DNA of 10,041 nucleotides. It comes from an uncultured Ruminococcus sp. (GTDB taxonomy: Bacteria > Bacillota > Clostridia > Oscillospirales > Ruminococcaceae). The stretch's first letter is position 1; each line of letters begins with the position of its first letter. Where the stretch lies: positions 1 to 10,041 of the forward strand of contig CAMJES010000052.1 in NCBI GenBank assembly GCA_946404705.1, read 5' to 3'. Below, piece by piece: positions 5,723-10,041 of the stretch. The notes under the pieces were generated by a model that was not told where the DNA came from, ran no database searches, and saw only the letters and a list, made by a program, of their open reading frames with translations. Position numbers and translations under genes: made by a program.

Positions 5723-6481
5723 ATGTCAAAATCGGAAAAAGAACTTGCATATAAAGCGTTTCTGAATAGGGAATACGAGTTTCGGCATTCACCGTATGAA
5801 CAGGAGTTCGAGTTTTACGATTGCGTAAAAAGCGGAGATGTCGGCACGGTAGCAAAACTGATGACGCCGCTCGGCAGCAGCGGCTCGGGAGTGCTTTCCG
5901 AAGATCCTCTTCGAAATTTGAAGTATCATTTTGTTGTTACCATTGCTTTGATAACGCGATTTTGCGTCGAGGGCGGAATGGAAATGGAAACCGCATATAC
6001 CCTCAGCGACCTTTATATAATGAAAGCGGATAAATGCGGCAGCGAACAAGAGCTTCGTGAGCTTCACAGAGAAGCCGTACTCGAATTTACACGGCTTATG
6101 AACAAGCTTTCATACGGCAATGTCTATTCAAAGCCCGTGATAATGACAATGGACTATATCTATGACAATCTCCACTCCAAGATCTCCGAAACGGATATCG
6201 CAGATTATGTTTCGCTCAGTCCGTCCTATATCTCACGCCTTTTCAAAAAAGAGGTCGGAGTTACAATAAGCGCCTATATCTCCATAAAACGCGTTGAAAC
6301 GGCGCAGAATATGCTCAAATATTCCGATTTTTCGCCATCGGATATAGGAAACTACCTTGCGTTCACTTCGCACAGCCACTTTATCAGCGTTTTCAGAAAA
6401 TATACCGGAATGACCCCGAACGAATTCAGAAAAAGATACTACCGCGACAACTGGGACGAAAAAAACGTAAAACGGAAATGA
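5723..6481 (+). CDS. AraC-family transcriptional regulator
   Basis: The 252-residue protein has the AraC/XylS DNA-binding module at its C-terminus. The first helix-turn-helix is at about 155-179 (ISETDIADYVSLSPSYISRL, then FKKEVG), followed by a linker helix (SAYISIKRVETAQNML) and a second helix-turn-helix at 203-239 ending in the family signature F-R-K-Y-T-G-M-T-P-N-E-F-R-K-R-Y. The N-terminal 130 residues are not an obvious cupin. They include SEDPLRNLKYHFVVTIALI and EGGMEMETAY, a helical arrangement common in Firmicute sugar-responsive AraC proteins. Divergent placement from the sugar-binding lipoprotein suggests that it activates that operon in response to an intracellular sugar. The start has a GGGGTGAT site. 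The hydrolase gene follows after 34 bases. The effector is unknown. Confidence 0.93.
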   Translation: MSKSEKELAYKAFLNREYEFRHSPYEQEFEFYDCVKSGDVGTVAKLMTPLGSSGSGVLSEDPLRNLKYHFVVTIALITRFCVEGGMEMETAYTLSDLYIMKADKCGSEQELRELHREAVLEFTRLMNKLSYGNVYSKPVIMTMDYIYDNLHSKISETDIADYVSLSPSYISRLFKKEVGVTISAYISIKRVETAQNMLKYSDFSPSDIGNYLAFTSHSHFISVFRKYTGMTPNEFRKRYYRDNWDEKNVKRK

Positions 6482-6515
6482 CGCCCGAAACTGATATATG
6501 AAAGGAAGAGTAAAA

Positions 6516-7268
6516 ATGAACTATACCGTAAAAGAAATGCCCTGTAAAAACAGCGGAAAAACCATATTCGGCGAGCTTTATCTCCCTGCGGAATGCAGCG
6601 GCAGACCTCCGTCTGTGATACTCTGCCACGGCTATAATTCCTCTTATTCCCACGTTATTGATTTGGCACAGATTCTTTCCGCAAACGGCTTTGCCGCATA
6701 CTGCTTTGACTTCTGCGGCGGTTCTTCCATATCAAAAAGCGAGGGCAAAACGACCGAAATGAGCATTGAAACGGAAATATCCGACCTAAAAGCCGTTATC
6801 GCAATGATATCCGAATGTGACTTTGCAGATACGGAAAGAATTTATCTCTACGGCGAAAGTCAGGGCGGCTTTGTTTCCGCTCTCACCGCAGCGCAGATGA
6901 CCGACAGTATCGCAGGTATGGCGCTGCTCTATCCTGCATTCTGCATACCCCATAACTGGGCGGATAAGAAGCAGGATAAAAACACCGCTCCGTTTGATTT
7001 TATGGGAATGCAGCTTTCGCAGGCGTTTATAGACGGTCTGCCCGAATATAACGTGTTTGAGGCCGTGAGCGCGTTTATGAAGCCCGTGATGATCTTCCAC
7101 GGCGACAGCGATAAGCTTGTCGATCTATCCTATTCCGAAAGGCTCTGCCGTACGTTTGTCGATTGTCGGCTTAAATGCTTTGAAAACGAGGGACACGGCT
7201 TTTCTCCGAAAGCAAGAAAGCTTATGCGTGAATATGCTCTGGAGTTTTTTTCAGAGCTTGCGTTCTGA
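6516..7268 (+). CDS. Alpha/beta hydrolase, cinnamoyl/feruloyl-esterase-like
   Basis: The 250-residue cytoplasmic protein has a full alpha/beta-hydrolase triad: Ser115 in G-E-S-Q-G-G, Asp199 in HGDSDKLV and His227 in ENEGHGF. HGY at 38-40 forms the probable oxyanion turn, and FDFCGG follows. An insertion at about 142-180, between the nucleophile and acid strands, would form a lid. The layout resembles small intracellular cinnamoyl esterases such as those of Butyrivibrio and Lactobacillus, which release ferulate or related acids from plant material. A general carboxylesterase or peptidase-like hydrolase is the alternative. ATG 6516 has AAAGGAAG 7 bases upstream; an in-frame ATG at 6498 precedes that site and is unlikely. 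It follows the AraC gene by 34 bases and probably shares its promoter. Confidence 0.85.
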   Translation: MNYTVKEMPCKNSGKTIFGELYLPAECSGRPPSVILCHGYNSSYSHVIDLAQILSANGFAAYCFDFCGGSSISKSEGKTTEMSIETEISDLKAVIAMISECDFADTERIYLYGESQGGFVSALTAAQMTDSIAGMALLYPAFCIPHNWADKKQDKNTAPFDFMGMQLSQAFIDGLPEYNVFEAVSAFMKPVMIFHGDSDKLVDLSYSERLCRTFVDCRLKCFENEGHGFSPKARKLMREYALEFFSELAF

Positions 7269-7288
7269 AAACATATTTATACAAAAAT

Positions 7289-7328
7289 ACGCCATTCCCC
7301 GATGTGGAGAACGGCGTGAATTCTTTTT
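7289..7328. terminator. Bidirectional intrinsic terminator between esterase and M20 genes
   Basis: A 12-base stem with two mismatches pairs 7289-7300 (ACGCCATTCCCC) with 7306-7317 (GGAGAACGGCGT) around GATGT. On the plus strand it is followed by a T-rich tract (7321-7328). On the minus strand it is followed by ATTTTTGT. Both neighbouring genes end here convergently, so it can serve both. Confidence 0.8.
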
Positions 7329-7329
7329 A

Positions 7330-8508
7330 TTAATTCTTTCTTGGAGAGTTTTCCTCCAGCCAGCGCACAGCACAATGAGCAAGTCCTGCCGCTCCGATAG
7401 GCAGAACGTCCTCGTTGAACCTTACCTTAGGATTATGTGCGGAATGATCGCCCCTCTCGTCCTCAAATCCTGCCGAAAGATACATAAACGCCGACGGAAC
7501 AGCCGCCGCAATGACTGCGAAATCCTCCGACGCATTTGCTTTCATATTGGGATAAGGCTTCGCAATGCCGAGTTCGTTCATATATCCTGCCATTTTCTCG
7601 GTGAAATCACGGTCGCAAACAAGCGGCGGAACATCCGAAAGCTTTGTGATCTCCGCTTTTCCTCCGTATAATGCAGCGGTTTTTTCTGCCGTTTCGGCTA
7701 TCCTTGCGGAAAGCTTGTCCTTCTGACCCTTGTCGTTCGTGCGGAGAGTTCCCTCCATAAAAGCAGTATCGGGGATAATGTTCGCAGCGTTTCCGCCGTG
7801 AAGCTGACCTATCGTAAGAACACAAACCTTTTCGGGGTCGGCTTCGCGCGCAATAAGCGCCTCAAGCGCAATATAGGTCTGCGCGGCAATGTTCAAAGGG
7901 TCAACGGAAAGGTTGGGATAAGCTCCGTGACCGCCCTTGCCCTTTATGTCGATGCGGAAACCGTCCACCGAGTTCATCATAACGCCGCCTGCATTGTACA
8001 TGAACAGCCCCGGCAGCATCTTTCCCGGAGCAACATGGAACGCAAGTGCAGCGTCAACATGAGGGTTTTCAAGTATGCCGTTTGCGATCATGTCACGGCT
8101 GCCCTCAAAGGTTTCTTCCGCAGGCTGAAACATTAGCTTTACCGTGCCTTTGAGTTCAGCTTCGGCACTTTTTAAAAGCTTTGCCGCACTAAGCAGCATA
8201 GCCGCATGGAAATCGTGACCGCAGGCGTGAGCGTGACCACTTGTGCAGGCGAAGCTTTCTCCGCTCAATTCTTCCATCGGCAGCGCATCCATATCAGCGC
8301 GAAGCAGCAGAACGGGCGAGCCTTTGCCGAGCAGCGCAGTAACGCCGTGACCGCATTTTTTCGGGGAAAGACCGTATTCCGTCAGCTTTTTCATAACATA
8401 TTCCTGAGCAAGCGGCATCTCCAGTCCAACCTCGGCAGTCTTGTGGAAATATCTGCGGTTTTCCACCGATTCGTCATTGATTTTCTTTGCTTCGTTGTAA
8501 AAATCCAT
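7330..8508 (-). CDS. M20D-family metallo-amidohydrolase (amino-acid or peptide deacylase/aminoacylase type)
   Basis: The 392-residue protein is a full-length M20D amidohydrolase, a dinuclear-metal enzyme that removes acyl groups from N-acyl amino acids or related amides. Visible elements are RADMDALPMEE (70-80), HACGHD with ligands C96 and H98, QPAEE with the general base and ligand (E131/E132), AFHV with H158, the dimerisation-domain KGKGGHGAYPN (189-199), and ASEDFA followed by HSAHNP with ligand H358. The Cys ligand separates it from ArgE/DapE types. There is no signal peptide, so it is cytoplasmic. ATG 8508 has AAAAGGAG 8 bases upstream; an in-frame extension to 8529 would contain that site. 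It lies 63 bases downstream of the macro-domain gene with no terminator between, so co-transcription is likely. Specific substrate unknown. Confidence 0.93.
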   Translation of the reverse strand: MDFYNEAKKINDESVENRRYFHKTAEVGLEMPLAQEYVMKKLTEYGLSPKKCGHGVTALLGKGSPVLLLRADMDALPMEELSGESFACTSGHAHACGHDFHAAMLLSAAKLLKSAEAELKGTVKLMFQPAEETFEGSRDMIANGILENPHVDAALAFHVAPGKMLPGLFMYNAGGVMMNSVDGFRIDIKGKGGHGAYPNLSVDPLNIAAQTYIALEALIAREADPEKVCVLTIGQLHGGNAANIIPDTAFMEGTLRTNDKGQKDKLSARIAETAEKTAALYGGKAEITKLSDVPPLVCDRDFTEKMAGYMNELGIAKPYPNMKANASEDFAVIAAAVPSAFMYLSAGFEDERGDHSAHNPKVRFNEDVLPIGAAGLAHCAVRWLEENSPRKN

Positions 8509-8571
8509 TTTTAAGGCTCCTTTTTGCAATTTTATATAGTATATGTGTTTTTTCGTGTATAACTCTGTATT

Positions 8572-9087
8572 TTATTCGGTTTCAAGCACTTCACTGCCTA
8601 TTTCCATTATCTTATCATCAATAACTGCGAAAACAACATTGAGCGTGTAGTCGGAGTATTCGTTTTGGAACGTTTTGACAGCCTTGACAGCAACTTCCCA
8701 AGCCTCACGCAAAGGATAACCGTAGATACCTGCCGAAATAAGAGGAAATCCTATCGAATGACAGCCGTTTTCAAGAGCAAGCTTCATAGAATTGCTGTAA
8801 GCGGAGAAAAGCTTTTCTTTTTCACCGCTTTTTCCGCCGTTCCATATTGGGCCGACAGCGTGAATGATGTAACGTGCTTTAAGCTTGAAACCCGAAGTGA
8901 TAACAGCACTTCCCGTAGGACAATGAGCTATCTTTTCGCAAGCTTCCGTAAGCTCACGGCTTCCTGCCGCAGAGAATATCGCTCCGCATACACCGCCGCC
9001 CTCGGCAAGATGTGAATTCGCCGCATTTACAATGCAGTCTGTGTCAAGTAAAGTAATTCCGATTTTGCGAATTTCAATTTTGCTCAT
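8572..9087 (-). CDS. Macro-domain protein (O-acetyl-ADP-ribose deacetylase/MacroD-like), substituted active site
   Basis: The 171-residue protein is a stand-alone macro domain aligning throughout with E. coli YmdB-type ADP-ribose hydrolases: IVNAANSHL (19-27), GGGVCGAI (30-37), TGSAVITSGF (58-67), IIHAVGPIWNGG (74-85) and SAGIYGYP (118-125). Such proteins bind ADP-ribose and remove O-acetyl or protein-linked ADP-ribose. Two usual residues differ. The Asp of the first-strand G-D-I-T motif is Gly10 (IGIT), and the catalytic Asp of G-G-V-D-G is Cys34. Binding is therefore probable, but classical hydrolysis is uncertain. An AAAGGGA site lies about 10 bases before the ATG, with its own promoter upstream. 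The M20 gene follows. Confidence 0.9.
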   Translation of the reverse strand: MSKIEIRKIGITLLDTDCIVNAANSHLAEGGGVCGAIFSAAGSRELTEACEKIAHCPTGSAVITSGFKLKARYIIHAVGPIWNGGKSGEKEKLFSAYSNSMKLALENGCHSIGFPLISAGIYGYPLREAWEVAVKAVKTFQNEYSDYTLNVVFAVIDDKIMEIGSEVLETE

Positions 9088-9131
9088 ACTGTGACCGTCC
9101 CTTTCCGAATTCCGTGATTTTTTTCATCATA

Positions 9132-9160
9132 ATTATACCATATATATGCAGCAAATTCAA
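9132..9160 (-). promoter_or_regulatory. Sigma-A promoter of the macro-domain/M20 transcript
   Basis: On the minus strand TTGAAT (9160-9155) and TATAAT (9137-9132) are separated by exactly 17 bases. Transcription would begin near 9125, about 37 bases before the macro-domain ATG at 9087. No operator-like symmetry is evident around it. Confidence 0.78.
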
Positions 9161-9211
9161 TATGCGATTTTGGGGGAGTGGTATTTTAACGGGTGAATTA
9201 TTTATTTAATG

Positions 9212-9263
9212 AACAAGACATTGTAGGGGATGGGTTTCCTACAATAAAAATACCTTGTTTTTT
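9212..9263. repeat. Inverted repeat in the divergent intergenic region
   Basis: An inner perfect 8-bp stem pairs ATTGTAGG (9220-9227) with CCTACAAT (9238-9245) around a 10-base loop. An outer 6-bp stem pairs AACAAG (9212-9217) with CTTGTT (9254-9259), with an unequal internal loop. The outer 3' arm runs into six T residues, so on the plus strand it resembles a weak terminator, yet no plus-strand gene ends here. It lies between the two opposed promoters. It could be an insulator, a small dispersed palindrome of the REP/MITE kind, or an operator. Bases 9161-9211 hold nothing recognised. Confidence 0.55.
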
Positions 9264-9274
9264 GTCCTAAACCC

Positions 9275-9303
9275 TTGAAAATGCTCTAAAAATGTTGTAT
9301 AAT
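9275..9303 (+). promoter_or_regulatory. Sigma-A promoter of the secreted hydrolase-like gene
   Basis: TTGAAA (9275-9280) and TATAAT (9298-9303) are 17 bases apart. The start would be near 9310, giving a leader of roughly 44 bases that ends in an AAGGAG ribosome-binding site at 9341-9346. Confidence 0.85.
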
Positions 9304-9353
9304 AAATCTGAATATACGATAATTAAGCTTTTTGATATATAAGGAGAGTTACT

Positions 9354-9995
9354 TTGAAGAGAATAAAAATGCGAATACTCGGTGCAGCGCTTGCTTTGGT
9401 GTTTGCAATGACTGTCGGCTGCGACTTTTCCGCAGCTTTGGGCGGCTTTAATGCCTTTGCCGAGGATAACGAGGATTTGGTTGTCATCGCTCCGCAGGAG
9501 GATATAAACCGCGATGAAGACCTGCCTGCGTTTGAAGAACCGATATATACCGCAATGTTCAGCTTCCCTGCGGAACTCCGCGGCGTTTACATAACCCCAA
9601 CCGTTGATTATGCGGCAGAGGACAGCACCGAACCTGTCGCAGACGAGGTCGAAACCTTGCTTGACAGCGCAGAGGAGAACCGCCTTAACGCAGTTATCAT
9701 CAATACAGACTGTGAAGGCGAAATGCTTTACAACTGTGACCTTAACGAAACTGTCGGCGAGGATGTTATCACAGCGCTTGCTGACGGCGCGCGCGACAGA
9801 GGACTATATGTCTATATGAATTTCAGCATAAACGCAGTCCTCGGTTCGCTCGATGATATGACCCTTCAGGAGAAGATCGACTTTTTGGCACTAAGGGTTC
9901 ATACCTTTACAGTTAAATATCCCGTTGACGGCATTATTCTTGACGGATATTACTCTACAAAGACCAATTTCAGCCTTTATGATTATATGGAAAAC
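9354..9995 (+). CDS. Secreted or lipid-anchored glycosyl-hydrolase-like protein (3' partial, TTG start)
   Basis: Only 214 genomic codons are present; the reading frame then runs into adapter sequence. TTG at 9354 is the likely start: AAGGAG lies 7 bases upstream, a promoter precedes it, and it gives an intact signal peptide (MKRIKMRILGAALALVFAM). Processing is ambiguous: a lipobox-like T-V-G-C ends at Cys23, and an A-F-A/E signal peptidase I site ends at residue 36. An acidic stretch follows to about residue 63. The domain then begins ELRGVYITP (74-82), with NAVIINTDCEGEMLY and YPVDGIILDGYYS (192-193 DG, 197-199 DGY). These strands recall the putative TIM-barrel glycosyl hydrolases (GHL10/GHL13, DUF187/DUF4015). 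Family assignment is tentative and the substrate unknown. Confidence 0.65.
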
Positions 9996-10041
9996 AGATC
10001 GGAAGAGCACACGTCTGAACTCCAGTCACCGGCTATGATAT
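9996..10041 (+). other. Illumina TruSeq adapter plus index (non-biological contamination)
   Basis: Bases 9996-10029 are identical over 34 positions to the standard TruSeq read-through adapter, starting AGATCGGAAGAGC and ending CCAGTCAC. The following eight bases, CGGCTATG (10030-10037), match from memory an i7 index of the TruSeq HT set (D709). The last four bases, ATAT, agree at three of four positions with the ATCT that follows an index. Translated in the upstream gene's frame it gives RSEEHTSELQS, the well-known adapter peptide. The genome ends at 9995. Confidence 0.98.

Noticed and set aside
7117..7671. Plus-strand frame of 184 codons across the esterase end and M20 gene
   Set aside because: It crosses a bidirectional terminator and overlaps two convincing genes in other frames; its Arg/Cys/Ser-rich product matches no family.
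8509..8571. Separate promoter for the M20 gene
   Set aside because: TATACT and TATATA hexamers are present on the minus strand, but no -35 hexamer matches at 16-18 bases; AT-rich composition explains them.
9996..10041. Continuation of the last protein as RSEEHTSELQS...
   Set aside because: This peptide is the translation of the TruSeq adapter, not a protein domain.
1..10041. CRISPR arrays, tRNA/rRNA genes, transposases, integrases or attachment sites
   Set aside because: No regularly spaced repeats, cloverleaf-like or rRNA sequence, or DDE/recombinase motifs were seen in either strand.

Overview
The window looks like a chromosomal segment of an anaerobic, plant-polysaccharide-degrading Firmicute, most likely a Ruminococcus-type Oscillospiraceae. 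This is inferred from gene content (GH26, GH5, sugar-binding lipoprotein, AraC regulator, cinnamoyl-esterase-like hydrolase), strong purine-rich Shine-Dalgarno sites, sigma-A type promoters and moderate GC. It may be metagenome-derived. The final 46 bases are Illumina library adapter and index, not genome, so the biological sequence ends at 9995.

Layout. 1-134: 3' end of a GH26 beta-mannanase-like gene, followed by an intrinsic terminator. 235-3168: a four-gene plus-strand operon from a consensus promoter with a likely autoregulatory operator. It encodes a TetR regulator fused in frame to an NTF2/SnoaL-like domain, two GNAT acetyltransferases and an ANT(6)/AadE-like nucleotidyltransferase, and ends at a strong bidirectional terminator. 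3188-5560 (minus): a sugar-binding lipoprotein followed by a cytoplasmic GH5 glycosidase. 5561-5722: a divergent control region with an AraC-type direct repeat. 5723-7268 (plus): an AraC regulator and an alpha/beta hydrolase, ending at a second bidirectional terminator. 7330-9087 (minus): a macro-domain protein followed by an M20D amidohydrolase. 9088-9353: a divergent intergenic region with two opposed promoters and an inverted repeat between them. 9354-9995 (plus): the first 214 codons of a secreted glycosyl-hydrolase-like protein starting at TTG.

How the genes work together. The GH26 fragment, lipoprotein, GH5, AraC regulator and esterase-like hydrolase fit a hemicellulose or beta-glycan locus. 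In this reading polymers are cut outside, oligosaccharides are captured by the lipoprotein and hydrolysed inside by GH5, and AraC senses the sugar. No permease or ATPase is present, so the importer must be completed by genes elsewhere. The TetR-GNAT-GNAT-ANT operon is a separate module resembling a drug-modification or self-protection cassette, set between carbohydrate genes. The macro-domain and M20 genes look like a metabolite-repair or amide-hydrolysis pair; the macro domain lacks the usual catalytic aspartate.

I did not find a clearly new system. The most unusual items are the TetR-NTF2 fusion with a strong internal ribosome-binding site, the resistance-like operon, the substituted macro domain and the adapter read-through. 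No tRNA, rRNA, CRISPR array, transposase or riboswitch was recognised.
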